53,826 nucleotides of DNA from an uncultured Planctomycetota bacterium (GTDB lineage: Bacteria; Planctomycetota; Planctomycetia; Pirellulales; Thermoguttaceae). Location of the stretch: assembly GCA_902796885.1 (NCBI GenBank), contig CADBQY010000204.1, forward strand, positions 1 to 53,826. The letters run 5' to 3'. Shown one piece after another: positions 11,207 to 19,428 of the stretch. The position numbers and the translations under genes were made by a program. The notes below the pieces were generated by a model. That model made no database searches, was not told where the DNA came from, and saw nothing but the letters and a program-made list of their open reading frames with translations. Position 1 is the stretch's first letter; each line of letters opens with the position of its first letter.

Positions 11207-12508
11207 TTATTCCGTAGGTTCTTCACTGTTAAGACCGGGGCCCGCGTTGGGGTCGCGCTCCATCACCGTGTTCACAACATCGTTAAACAGCGGCCTTAGA
11301 GCGTCCTTTTCGTCATCAGAAACTTTCTTGGCGGACAAAAGACGTTCAAACGCTTCAAACTCGCTAAAATCATCAACCGATTCGTCCGTCGTCGATGACG
11401 CGATTCCCTTAATAAAATCGGAAGCGCGCTGTTCAAACGAACAGCAGACCAATGAGGATTCTTCGATATGTTCCGAGATTTTACGAAAGAGCCCGTTTTC
11501 CGGAGGTCCGGTGTTCACAGCTTTAAAATAGACCGTTTCATCACCGAATTCACTTTTCAGAACATCAAGAGCCTGAAAAATTTCATCGGCCGATGCTCCG
11601 ACAATTTTTTTCATCTGCCGAAACCGTGGAATTTCGATCTCTTTGATTTGAGATTTCAATCCGTCGAATTCCGTGAGGTAAACTTTTTTGGAGTATTCCG
11701 TTTCGTCAAAACCGATGGGGATAATCGAACCGCTGTAACGGATATGATCAATATTCTCTACCGCGTAAGGGCGGTGGATATGCCCCAGGGCGACATAGTC
11801 CGCCGATTCCGGGAAAACGTCGAGCCCAACGCCGTTAAGATTGCCGATCATCACTTTCCGCATACCGTCGTCGCCGGACCACATCGTCTCACAGCCTTTG
11901 ACCGGAAGATGCCCGGTCACGATCATCGGAACATCTGTACCGAATTCAGCCTTAATCCGATCCCGCTCTTTCTGCGCAAGTTCACCGACAAGACGGTAAT
12001 GCTCTTTGTATCCGGCCAAAGATTTGGCGTCCTGATCCTCGATCGATTCGCCTAGCTCCAAAAGGCGTAAATGCCGTTCCGGAACGTACGGGATTGCGCA
12101 GATCACCGCCTCCGGCACGTTATTCCTGTCGGAAAGAGTAATGACTTCCCGCTGCAGATTATCCGGCGTGATTCCGCCGATGATCTCCACATTAAGATCA
12201 CGGGTTCTTTTCAGAAGCCTACTCGGCGCGTTAAGAAGAGTTGAAGAATCGTGATTACCGCCAATGACCACCAAATGGCGGCAAGGTGTGTGCGACAGAT
12301 CGGTAATAAAATCATAGAACTGAGTCCGTGCGCTATTCGGCGGATTGGCCGAATCGAAAATATCCCCCGCAATCAGGAAAAGATCAATTTTTTCGTTTTC
12401 GACCAGAGAAAGGAACCAATTGAGAACCTGTTGAAATTCCGCCGTCCGATCATAGGTCCCGCCGAGCAGGACCCCCAAATGCCAATCCGAAGTGTGAAGC
12501 AGCTTCAT
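11207..12508 (-). CDS. sbcD: exonuclease subunit SbcD (Mre11-like nuclease)
   Basis: Mn-dependent metallophosphoesterase that forms the nuclease centre of SbcCD. Phosphoesterase motifs are in order: SDWHLG (residues 7-12), AGDIFD, GGNHDS, then TGHLP and GHIH further along. 433 aa is slightly longer than average because of an acidic C-terminal tail. ATG 12508 is preceded by AAAGGGCG. The stop is 19 nt before the sbcC start, so the two form an operon. No clear promoter is visible in 12509-12651; that gap contains only a 7-bp hairpin without a T-run. Expression may continue from hpt. Confidence 0.97.
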   Translation of the reverse strand: MKLLHTSDWHLGVLLGGTYDRTAEFQQVLNWFLSLVENEKIDLFLIAGDIFDSANPPNSARTQFYDFITDLSHTPCRHLVVIGGNHDSSTLLNAPSRLLKRTRDLNVEIIGGITPDNLQREVITLSDRNNVPEAVICAIPYVPERHLRLLELGESIEDQDAKSLAGYKEHYRLVGELAQKERDRIKAEFGTDVPMIVTGHLPVKGCETMWSGDDGMRKVMIGNLNGVGLDVFPESADYVALGHIHRPYAVENIDHIRYSGSIIPIGFDETEYSKKVYLTEFDGLKSQIKEIEIPRFRQMKKIVGASADEIFQALDVLKSEFGDETVYFKAVNTGPPENGLFRKISEHIEESSLVCCSFEQRASDFIKGIASSTTDESVDDFSEFEAFERLLSAKKVSDDEKDALRPLFNDVVNTVMERDPNAGPGLNSEEPTE

Positions 12509-12651
12509 AAACGCCCTTTCTTGAAAACAAATCCCTTCTCGTCAAAAGGAAAGCGCGGCGGACGGCGGAAAAATCTCCGCCGGATTTCGGGATGAGAAAG
12601 GAACTCCGTTTCCCCGTGCCGCGCGCCGATCCGTCCTGCCCCCGCGCCTTT

Positions 12652-13197
12652 CTACCGTGCAGGAGTTTTTTTCGAAAAATCATAGACCGCGGGATACTGG
12701 CGGTGAGTCCCCCCGCCGTCGAGCCCGTATCCGGCGACAAAGACGTTTTCGATCGTCCTGCCGATAAAATCGGGCTTAAAGTCGATTTCGCGCCGCTCGA
12801 ACTTATCGAGGAGCGCCGCCGCGGCGACCGACCGGGCTCCCCTCTCGCGGCAGTAGCCGGTAAGGACGGCCAGCGTGCGGCCGGTGTCGATCAGTTCGTC
12901 GACCAGGAGAACGTCCCGTCCTTCCGGTGAGACGACCGGTTCGTATAAAATCCGCACATTCCCGCTCGACGTCGCGCCGCCGCAGTAACTGGCGGCCCTG
13001 ATGAAATCGATCTCCGTGGCGATCGTCAGCTTCCGAACCAGGTCGGCCAGAAAGATGAACGCGCCGCTTAAAACCCCCAGTACCAGAACGGGCGGCTCGT
13101 TTGGACGGGGCCCGTAAAAGCGGTCGATTTCGCCGCTCATCCGGGCGACAAGCCGCCGAATCTCCTCTTCGGAAACGATCAGTCTTCCCTGTTGCAT
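12652..13197 (-). CDS. hpt: hypoxanthine phosphoribosyltransferase
   Basis: Purine salvage enzyme converting hypoxanthine or guanine plus PRPP to IMP or GMP. The PRPP-binding loop VLLVDELIDTGRT is clear, as are the early LGVLSGAFIF loop and the C-terminal FVAGYGLD motif that contacts the purine. 181 aa is typical. It starts 12 nt after the stop of the FocA-type channel gene, so both probably share the promoter at 14030-14058. Confidence 0.95.
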   Translation of the reverse strand: MQQGRLIVSEEEIRRLVARMSGEIDRFYGPRPNEPPVLVLGVLSGAFIFLADLVRKLTIATEIDFIRAASYCGGATSSGNVRILYEPVVSPEGRDVLLVDELIDTGRTLAVLTGYCRERGARSVAAAALLDKFERREIDFKPDFIGRTIENVFVAGYGLDGGGTHRQYPAVYDFSKKTPAR

Positions 13198-13209
13198 CGG
13201 CTCGCGCTC

Positions 13210-13968
13210 CTATTCGGCCGCCTTCCCCGACTCGATCAGCCAGAGTCCGCCGGCGACGACCAGCGCGCCGCCGACGATATTCCCCAAGGTCACCCAAAAA
13301 AGGTTCAGAAAGAGACCGGACCAGGGGATCGTCAGACTCCCGTCCGAAACGGCCTGGGTCGCCATGCCGACCGGAATGAAGTACATATTGGCGATCGAAT
13401 GCTCGAACCCGCAGTAGACGAACGCGAAAACCGGCAGGAACGTCGCGATGATCTTTCCGGCGGTCCCTTTCGCCCTGATCGCGCACCAGACCGCGACGCA
13501 GACCAGGATATTGCACCCGACCGCTCGAACGAACATTTCGCACGGCGCGAGCAACGCTTTCGTTTCGGCGGCGGCGATCATCCCTTTCGCCAGCTGTCCG
13601 GCGAAAAGGCGATACGTCCCGCCCCAGATCACCAGGTTCGCCAGAAAGAGGCTCCCGACCATGTTCCCGATATAGACGACGAACCAGTTTTTCAGGAGCG
13701 CCCCTTTCCCGAGCGCGCGGTCGTAGACCGAATACGCCATCAGGTTGTTCCCGGTAAAGAGTTCGGCGCCGACCAGGACGACCATAATCAGGCCGATCGG
13801 AAAGACGGCGGCGGCGGCGAACTTCGCGCCGAACGGATGGAACTCGACCGACGCGATCTGACTGCAAAGCGCGCCGAACGCGATAAACATCCCCGCGAAG
13901 AACGCGGCGGTAAACGACCGGCGATACGGAAGAGACGCCTTTTTCAGCGCGATTTCGTTATAGTTCAT
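13210..13968 (-). CDS. formate/nitrite transporter family channel (FocA/NirC)
   Basis: Pentameric inner-membrane channel for small monovalent anions such as formate, nitrite or hydrosulfide. Six hydrophobic helices are visible in 252 aa. The FNT motifs FTGNNLMA and CGFEHSIANMY are present; the His in the latter is the conserved central histidine. The start is ATG 13968 (MNYNEIALKKA) with GGGAG 7 nt upstream; the open frame reaching 14058 begins inside the -35 box and is excluded. Formate is the likeliest cargo in a fermenting anaerobe, but sequence alone does not separate FocA from NirC. Confidence 0.93.
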   Translation of the reverse strand: MNYNEIALKKASLPYRRSFTAAFFAGMFIAFGALCSQIASVEFHPFGAKFAAAAVFPIGLIMVVLVGAELFTGNNLMAYSVYDRALGKGALLKNWFVVYIGNMVGSLFLANLVIWGGTYRLFAGQLAKGMIAAAETKALLAPCEMFVRAVGCNILVCVAVWCAIRAKGTAGKIIATFLPVFAFVYCGFEHSIANMYFIPVGMATQAVSDGSLTIPWSGLFLNLFWVTLGNIVGGALVVAGGLWLIESGKAAE

Positions 13969-14029
13969 CAGTACTCCCTCCTTGCGAATGATCCTCCGGC
14001 GTCGAAACCGGCGTTCCGGTAAAAAGGAA

Positions 14030-14058
14030 AGGATACCACACCCCGCCGTAACTGTCAA
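14030..14058 (-). promoter_or_regulatory. promoter of the focA-type gene and hpt
   Basis: Minus-strand consensus TTGACA (14058-14053), 17 bp spacer, TATCCT (14035-14030). Predicted start near 14023, a leader of about 55 nt. Between here and 14229 I see nothing else that can be supported. Confidence 0.75.
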
Positions 14059-14229
14059 ACGGCGAGCGGCCCGGCGCGGAAATCAAACGAGCCGGACGCC
14101 GCACCGCAGCAAAGTTTCACCGCTTCTCACTAGCAGAACCAACCAAAAAGCGAAAACTTTATGAAATTTATTTGTTCATCACTCTCTGCTCGGAGTTCCG
14201 TCCCTGTTCAGCAGAGCCTCCCGACCGAC

Positions 14230-14249
14230 AAAAAAAGCCGTCGCGACGG
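14230..14249 (-). terminator. weak terminator-like hairpin behind the small ORFs
   Basis: Minus strand CCGTCGCGACGG (12-bp palindrome, tight loop) followed by C and seven T. Located 41 nt after the stop of the 70-codon ORF. The stem is short, so termination is uncertain. Confidence 0.4.
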
Positions 14250-14290
14250 AACGGATGCGCACCGACGCTCTGTTTGAAACGTCTTCGTTC

Positions 14291-14503
14291 TCAGAACCAC
14301 TTCCAACCGGTTTTTTCGCGGAAGAGCTGCGTTTCAAGAGTGGCTTCGATCGCGTCCGCTCTCGCATTCTCCGCTTTCTGTCGTTTTTTCAGCTCCTTAT
14401 ACTTCTTATCGTCGATCTTTATGGTGCGCTTCTCCTTGACCCTTTTGGTTCCGAACAAGCCCCGTTTCTCCGTCTCAACATAAAACGTGATTTTCTTTGT
14501 CAT
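14291..14503 (-). CDS. small basic hypothetical protein (70 aa)
   Basis: Not recognised. 70 aa, Lys/Arg-rich and probably helical in the middle (KKYKELKKRQKAENARADAIE). It ends with aromatic residues (GWKWF). ATG 14503 has GGAG five bases upstream; a GTG six bases earlier would destroy that spacing. The start overlaps the preceding 46-codon ORF by 29 nt, which suggests translational coupling. It is divergent from perR. There are no cysteines, membrane segments or known motifs. Confidence 0.5.
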   Translation of the reverse strand: MTKKITFYVETEKRGLFGTKRVKEKRTIKIDDKKYKELKKRQKAENARADAIEATLETQLFREKTGWKWF

Positions 14504-14615
14504 TGTCACTCCAAAATTCGCGATTTGAAAACAACATCGTATCGCCCGACGGCGCGTTTATCCTCATTTTATACGATCGGTAAAAATCTTTCAAGTCTAT
14601 AAACGTTCGTTTCAT
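14475..14615 (-). CDS. very small hypothetical protein (46 aa)
   Basis: Not recognised. ATG 14615 is preceded by a strong Shine-Dalgarno GGAGGA with 7-nt spacing, which is the main reason to consider it real. The product begins MKRTFIDLKDFYRSYKMRIN and ends in Cys. It overlaps the next small ORF in another frame. A TAAAAT box at 14690-14685 lies about 70 nt upstream and abuts the perR-side operator, so it may belong to the same regulon. Confidence 0.4.
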   Translation of the reverse strand: MKRTFIDLKDFYRSYKMRINAPSGDTMLFSNREFWSDNDKENHVLC

Positions 14616-14690
14616 AAAAATTTCCTCCAACAAACAAAAACGCTCGTCGCGGCCGCCGTCGAACCCCATTCTCCACAACATGAGATTTTA

Positions 14691-14713
14691 TCAGTAACAA
14701 GTCTCGTTATTGA
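14691..14713. promoter_or_regulatory. probable PerR operator between divergent promoters
   Basis: TCAGTAAC-N7-GTTATTGA, an inverted repeat with 7 of 8 positions matching. It overlaps the -35 box of perR (14710-14715) and abuts the -10 (TAAAAT, 14690-14685) facing the small ORFs. Placement fits autorepression by the Fur/PerR-type protein encoded next to it; this is inference. Confidence 0.6.
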
Positions 14714-14738
14714 CGATTCTGAAATTTTCCCCTATAAT
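14710..14738 (+). promoter_or_regulatory. sigma70-type promoter of perR
   Basis: TTGACG (14710-14715), 17 bp spacer, perfect TATAAT (14733-14738). The ATG at 14745 is seven bases past the -10 box, exactly where transcription should begin, so the mRNA is probably leaderless. Confidence 0.85.
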
Positions 14739-14744
14739 CGGTTT

Positions 14745-15161
14745 ATGCAAAGGGAGGAAGTTAAAAATCGAAACACCCGGCAGCGGGAATTGATCGCCCG
14801 TCTGATGGAAGGGAACGAGAATCACCCGACCGCCGACGAAATCTACGCGCTCGCCCGAAACGCCGACCCCCGGATCAGCCGCGGCACGGTCTATCGGAAC
14901 CTGAATTTTCTGGCCGAAACGGGCGCGATCCGCCGTCTCGCCGTCTCCGGCGGGCCGGATCATTACGACGGCCGGCTCGAGGATCACTATCACTTCGTTT
15001 GCAGAAACTGCCGTAAAGTTTTCGACACCCCGATCCCCTATTCCGATTCGCTCAACCGGACGCCGGAAGGGATGAAAGGGTTCAGGACCGAACGGCATCA
15101 TCTTCTCCTGATCGGTTTATGTCCGGCTTGCGCCGAGCGGGAAGAAGAAACAGAAAGGTAG
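14745..15161 (+). CDS. perR: peroxide-responsive repressor PerR (Fur family)
   Basis: Metal-dependent winged-helix repressor sensing peroxide. 138 aa. Residues matching the PerR regulatory metal site are H28, D75, H81, H83 and D94; Asp at 75 and 94 favours PerR over Fur. The structural zinc site is C86/C89 and C126/C129. The HTH is around PTADEIY to GTVYRNL. ATG 14745 is the only suitable start; an SD-like AGGGAGG lies inside the first codons with no start codon behind it, which supports leaderless translation. First gene of an operon with rubrerythrin and a rubredoxin fusion, which are classic PerR targets. Probably autoregulated through 14691-14713. Confidence 0.93.
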   Translation: MQREEVKNRNTRQRELIARLMEGNENHPTADEIYALARNADPRISRGTVYRNLNFLAETGAIRRLAVSGGPDHYDGRLEDHYHFVCRNCRKVFDTPIPYSDSLNRTPEGMKGFRTERHHLLLIGLCPACAEREEETER

Positions 15162-15222
15162 AACGCGGCTCGCCCCGAACGGACCGGGGAGATCCGCAAA
15201 ACAAGGATTTGAGGAGAAAGTT

Positions 15223-15762
15223 ATGTCGAACAAGTACGCGGGAACCCAAACCGAAAAGAATCTGATGGCGGCGTTCGCGGGGGAATCCCAGGCGCGGAAC
15301 AAGTACACCTATTTCGCTTCGGTCGCGAAAAAAGAGGGATACGAACAGATTTCGGGTCTCTTCCAGAAGACCGCCGATAACGAAAAGGAACACGCCAAAA
15401 TGTGGTTCAAAGAGCTGAACGGGATCGGCGACACCGCCGCCAACCTGGCCGCCGCCGCCGACGGCGAAAACTACGAATGGACCGACATGTACGACGGATT
15501 CGCCAAGACCGCCGAAGAGGAAGGGTTCAAGGAGCTGGCGGCAAAGTTCCGTCTGGTCGCGGCGATCGAAAAAGAGCACGAAGAACGCTACCGCGCCCTT
15601 CTGAAGAACATCGAAACGAAACAGGTCTTCGAAAAAAGCGAGGTCAAGGTCTGGGAATGCCGGAATTGCGGCCATATCGTGGTCGGCACGAAGGCGCCGC
15701 AGGTCTGCCCGGCGTGCAATCATCCGCAGAGCTATTTCGAAGTCCGCGCCGAAAACTACTGA
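15223..15762 (+). CDS. rbr: rubrerythrin
   Basis: Non-haem di-iron peroxidase that reduces hydrogen peroxide in anaerobes, receiving electrons through rubredoxin. The N-terminal ferritin-like four-helix domain carries E21, E54 and H57 and a second ExxH-type half (EKEHEE, 116-121). The C-terminal rubredoxin domain has C146/C149 and C162/C165. 179 aa. It has a strong GAGGAGAAAG Shine-Dalgarno sequence. It lies 61 nt after perR and 9 nt before the rubredoxin-GltS gene, so the three are one operon. Confidence 0.97.
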   Translation: MSNKYAGTQTEKNLMAAFAGESQARNKYTYFASVAKKEGYEQISGLFQKTADNEKEHAKMWFKELNGIGDTAANLAAAADGENYEWTDMYDGFAKTAEEEGFKELAAKFRLVAAIEKEHEERYRALLKNIETKQVFEKSEVKVWECRNCGHIVVGTKAPQVCPACNHPQSYFEVRAENY

Positions 15763-15771
15763 GGTCTTCCG

Positions 15772-17160
15772 ATGGCAAAGTACAAATGCGCGGTCTGCGG
15801 CTATGTCTATGATGAAGAAAAGGAGAACGTTCCCTTTTCCGAACTCACGGCGTGCCCGGTCTGCTCTCAGCCGGCCGGCTATTTCAAAAAGATCGACGGC
15901 GGCGGCGATTCCGCCGAACCCGCCGCTCCGTCCCTCTCGCTGGCCTACGACGAAGCGTACGCGAAGCCGGACCCGGCGATCCCCCGCATGGACGACATTC
16001 ACAAGATCGCCGTCTCCGGCGAATCGATACACGCGGCGATGGCGACGGAGACGCCCGTCCCCGGTTTCGACGAGATTCTGATTCTCGGCGCCGGGCTCGA
16101 CCCGATGCCGCTCGACGGCGACGCCCCAATCAAGACGACGACCGTGATCGGGCCGAAAGCCGCGAAACCGATGATTCTCGAAAATCCGGTCTACGTCTCG
16201 CACATGTCGTTCGGCGCCCTCTCGCGCGAGGCGAAAATCGCCCTCGCCAAGGGGAGCGCGATGGCGCATAGCGCGACCTGTTCGGGCGAAGGGGGCGTCC
16301 TGCCCGAAGAGATGCGCGCCGCGGCGCGATACGTCTTCGAATACGTACCGAACCGCTACAGCGTCACCGACGAGAACCTGAAAAACTCTTCCGCGATCGA
16401 AATCAAGATCGGTCAGGGAACGAAGCCCGGAATGGGAGGGCATCTTCCGGGGAGTAAAGTCACCCCCGAAATTGCGGAGGTTCGCTCGAAACCGGTCGGC
16501 GAAGATATCCAGAGCCCGTCCCGATTCCCCGGGATCAATACGCGCGACGACTTAAAAGCGCTCGTCGCGGAACTGCGACGGCGGTCCGAGGGACGGCCGA
16601 TCGGGATCAAACTCGCCGCCGGTCATATCGAAAGCGACCTGGCTTTCGCCCTGGCGGCGAATCCCGATTTTATCACCATCGACGGACGCGGCGGCGCGAC
16701 GGGGTCGAGTCCGAAGTTCCTCCGCGACGCGACGAGCGTTCCGACCGTCTACGCGCTCTACCGCGCGCGAAAATACCTTGACGAGCATGCCGAAGGCGTC
16801 TCGTTGGTGATCACCGGAGGTCTGAGGATCTCCTCCGATTTCGCCAAGGCGATCGCCATGGGCGCCGATGCGGTCGCCGTCGCCAGCGCCGCGCTGATCG
16901 CCGCCGGATGCCAGCAGTACAAGATCTGCGGCAGCGGCTACTGTCCCGCCGGGATCGCCACGCAGGACCCGGAACTCCGAAAGCGCCTCGACGTCGACGC
17001 CGCCGCCCGGCGCGTCGCGAATTTTCTGAACGTCTCGCTCGAAGAGCTGCGCACGTTCGCCCGAATCACCGGGCATGAAAATCTCCACGACCTTTCGGCA
17101 AACGATCTGGTCACCGTCAGCGGCGAAATCGCCGCGCACACCAATATCCGCCACGCGTAA
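15772..17160 (+). CDS. rubredoxin-fused FMN-binding glutamate synthase-like protein
   Basis: An N-terminal rubredoxin (C6, C9, C28, C31) is joined by a linker rich in Ala, Pro and Glu to the FMN-binding (beta/alpha)8 synthase domain of the GltB/GltS family. The 3Fe-4S signature C-x5-C-x4-C lies near residue 385 (CQQYKIC then GYC), and the glycine-rich GRGGATGSSP loop is present. The amidotransferase domain of full glutamate synthase is absent, so ammonia or another acceptor would be needed; the physiological reaction is not established. The rubredoxin head and operon position after rubrerythrin suggest electron exchange in peroxide detoxification. The start has GAGG upstream. 462 aa. Confidence 0.92.
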   Translation: MAKYKCAVCGYVYDEEKENVPFSELTACPVCSQPAGYFKKIDGGGDSAEPAAPSLSLAYDEAYAKPDPAIPRMDDIHKIAVSGESIHAAMATETPVPGFDEILILGAGLDPMPLDGDAPIKTTTVIGPKAAKPMILENPVYVSHMSFGALSREAKIALAKGSAMAHSATCSGEGGVLPEEMRAAARYVFEYVPNRYSVTDENLKNSSAIEIKIGQGTKPGMGGHLPGSKVTPEIAEVRSKPVGEDIQSPSRFPGINTRDDLKALVAELRRRSEGRPIGIKLAAGHIESDLAFALAANPDFITIDGRGGATGSSPKFLRDATSVPTVYALYRARKYLDEHAEGVSLVITGGLRISSDFAKAIAMGADAVAVASAALIAAGCQQYKICGSGYCPAGIATQDPELRKRLDVDAAARRVANFLNVSLEELRTFARITGHENLHDLSANDLVTVSGEIAAHTNIRHA

Positions 17161-17201
17161 CGAAAACAACGCGGTTCGTCCGCCGTGCGAATAATGCGAA
17201 T

Positions 17202-17233
17202 AAAAGGGCGTCGGCTTAACCGGCGCCCTTTTG
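17202..17233. terminator. bidirectional terminator between rubredoxin-GltS and ADP-ribosylglycohydrolase
   Basis: Stem GGGCGTCGG/CCGGCGCCC with one wobble pair and loop CTTAA, flanked by AAAA and TTTTGCTTT. It can stop the perR operon (plus) and the minus-strand gene ending at 17299. Confidence 0.85.
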
Positions 17234-17298
17234 CTTTGATCCTCTCCGTCTCGCGCGCAAGGCGCGATCCCGGCGCCGACCGTTCGGCGACCGGCGGT

Positions 17299-18114
17299 TC
17301 ACCGGGCGGCGCGTCCGGGAAGACGCCGCTTGTTAAACCTCGCGAGAACCTCTTTCAGATCGGCGGAAAGACGCCTCTCGCACTCCGTCTTCAGATCGTC
17401 GGGAACGCCGTAAAACGCCTCGGCCATGCTCCCCGCGATACAGGTCAGCGTGTCGCAGTCGCCGCCGAGCGAGACGGCCGTTCGGATCACGTCTTCAAAA
17501 TCGTTCCCCTCCAGAAACGCCGTGATCGCCTCGGGAACCGTCTCCTGGCACGACTCCACGTGGCGATAGGCCGGTCTGATCTCGTCGCAGGTGCGCGAAA
17601 GGTCGTACGCGAATTCGCGAACGACGTAATCTTTGATCTCCTCTTTCGAACTCCCGGTTCGGGACAGAAAAATCGCGGCGGCCGTCGCTTCCGCCCCTTT
17701 GATCCCTTCCGGATGGTTGTGGGAAATGTCCGCGGTGAGCCTCGCGATCCGGCGGGTCTCTTCGAGAGTGCCGTACAGCCAGCCGGCGGCGGAACAGCGC
17801 ATCGCCGAGCCGTTGCCGAAACTCCCGTAGGGCGCGGGATCGTCCAGATGAATCCACCCGATGAACCGCGCGCCGTATCCGGCGTCCGGGTACCGCCTTC
17901 CCCATTTTTTGAGAGAGTTCACCAGCGTTTGGCGAATCTCGTCGTCGCCGGCTCCTTCCCCGGCGTCGAGAAGCGCCTCGGCCACCGCGACGGTCATCAC
18001 CGTGTCGTCCGTAAAATAGCTCCTCTTCGAAAAGAGCGGAAAGTCCTTCGTTTTGTCTCCCATGTCGAATTCGTAGGGACTCCCGATGATATCCCCTAAA
18101 ATCGCGCCGTACAT
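17299..18114 (-). CDS. ADP-ribosylglycohydrolase family protein
   Basis: Removes ADP-ribose from proteins or small molecules using two Mg ions. The family motifs are TDDT (residues 35-38), the mid-protein SHNHPEG and GGDCDTLTCIAGSMAEA near the C terminus, which together form the binuclear metal site. 271 aa covers the whole domain. It starts 30 nt after the aldo/keto reductase stop, so it is the second gene of that operon. The target is unknown; DraG-like control of nitrogenase is not supported because no nif genes are visible here. Confidence 0.93.
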   Translation of the reverse strand: MYGAILGDIIGSPYEFDMGDKTKDFPLFSKRSYFTDDTVMTVAVAEALLDAGEGAGDDEIRQTLVNSLKKWGRRYPDAGYGARFIGWIHLDDPAPYGSFGNGSAMRCSAAGWLYGTLEETRRIARLTADISHNHPEGIKGAEATAAAIFLSRTGSSKEEIKDYVVREFAYDLSRTCDEIRPAYRHVESCQETVPEAITAFLEGNDFEDVIRTAVSLGGDCDTLTCIAGSMAEAFYGVPDDLKTECERRLSADLKEVLARFNKRRLPGRAAR

Positions 18115-18144
18115 GTTGTCCTCCTTATGATTGTTTCGCCGGAA

Positions 18145-19293
18145 TCACTTTTCGAAAGTCTCCGCCACGCTCCGCAGCAGGGAAACGATTTGCAGATGCT
18201 GCGGGCAGGCGCTTTCACACTGGCCGCACCCGACGCACGCCGAAGCTTTCGGGCCGCCGGGACGCCAAGCGTAATCTTCGACGGCCCGCTGCAGATCCCC
18301 GTACGTCTTATAGTTGTTCATCACCGAAAAGATTTCCGGAATGTGCATTTCGACCGGACATCCCGACGTGCAGTAGTGGCATCCGGTACAGGGAATCATG
18401 TCGACGGACCGCAGCGCCTCGTGCGCGCGGGTTACCGTATCCTTCTCCCGTTCGGACAGCGATTGAAAACCTTTCATCGCGGAGAGGTTGTCGTTCACCT
18501 GCTCCTCGTTCGACATGCCCGAGAGAACCACCATCACGTTCGGCAGGGACGCCGCGAAACGAACGGCCCAGGAGGCGGGAGACGCCTGGGGGTCGGTCTC
18601 ATGAAAAATCCGCGCGGCCTTCTCGGGCGGCGACGCGAGAATCCCTCCCTTGACCGGCTCCATGACGATCACCGGTTTGCCGTGTCTCGTCGCGACGTCG
18701 TAAACCCCTTGGGACCGGACCCCGGGATCGTCCCAATCCGAATAGTTGATCTGAAGCTGAACGAACTCCGTCTCCGGATGTTCGGTCAGGAGCCGGTCCA
18801 GAAGCTCCGGAGAGTCGTGGAACGAAAAGCCGACGTGCCGAAGCAGCCCTTCGCGTTTCATCTCCTGAGCGTAATCCCACAGGCCGTAATCCTCGTATCT
18901 TTTGTAATTCGAGGCGTCGATGCCGTGAAGAAGGTAGAAGTCGAAATAACCGGCTCCGGTCCGTTCGAGGCTCGTCTTCAGCTCCGACTTCGCCTCTTCG
19001 GCGTTTTGGCACGCCCACGCCGAGGCGTTCAGCTTGGTGGCCAGATAATAGGAGTCTCTGGGATATCGATCGCACAGGGCCGCCTTCGCGGCTTCTTCGG
19101 ACCCCGTATAGACGAAAGCCGTGTCGAAATAGCGGCCCCCCGCCGCGACGAACAGATCGACCATCCGTTTGACCTGTTCGATGTCGATCGGCGTCGTCGA
19201 TCGGAAAGAATTCGTCCCGTCGACTCTCGGCAGCCGCATGAGACCGAAACCGAGTTTGGGACCGTCGTAAATATCAAAGTTCCAGCTCTTCAT
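18145..19293 (-). CDS. aldo/keto reductase with two C-terminal [4Fe-4S] clusters
   Basis: NAD(P)H-dependent carbonyl reductase of the AKR (beta/alpha)8 fold with a ferredoxin tail. The catalytic tetrad is visible as YFDTAFVY (Asp and Tyr), ATKLN (Lys) and LLHGID (His). The C-terminal 90 residues carry two cysteine clusters: CTGCHYC..GCP and CVGCGQC..ACP. The layout is common in gut anaerobes; the substrate is unknown, and the clusters suggest electron transfer to or from ferredoxin. 382 aa, ATG 19293. It has a long leader (about 130 nt) behind a TATAAT promoter. Confidence 0.94.
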   Translation of the reverse strand: MKSWNFDIYDGPKLGFGLMRLPRVDGTNSFRSTTPIDIEQVKRMVDLFVAAGGRYFDTAFVYTGSEEAAKAALCDRYPRDSYYLATKLNASAWACQNAEEAKSELKTSLERTGAGYFDFYLLHGIDASNYKRYEDYGLWDYAQEMKREGLLRHVGFSFHDSPELLDRLLTEHPETEFVQLQINYSDWDDPGVRSQGVYDVATRHGKPVIVMEPVKGGILASPPEKAARIFHETDPQASPASWAVRFAASLPNVMVVLSGMSNEEQVNDNLSAMKGFQSLSEREKDTVTRAHEALRSVDMIPCTGCHYCTSGCPVEMHIPEIFSVMNNYKTYGDLQRAVEDYAWRPGGPKASACVGCGQCESACPQHLQIVSLLRSVAETFEK

Positions 19294-19428
19294 GCCTGAT
19301 CCTGTCCTGCGCTTCGTAGAGGCGTAAAACGTTTCTCAAATCTCCCCGGCGAAAAACGCCGCTCCCCCGACAAGGTCTTCGCGGCGATTCCGTCCCTCGG
19401 CCCCGGCCGCGCGCGATCCGTTAAGCCG

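Noticed and set aside
12565..12590. CGGCGGA/TCCGCCG hairpin after hpt as a terminator
   Set aside because: Stem is adequate but there is no T-run on either strand.
14179..14367. 62-codon minus-strand ORF
   Set aside because: Overlaps the better supported 70-codon ORF, lacks a Shine-Dalgarno sequence and spans the hairpin at 14230-14249.
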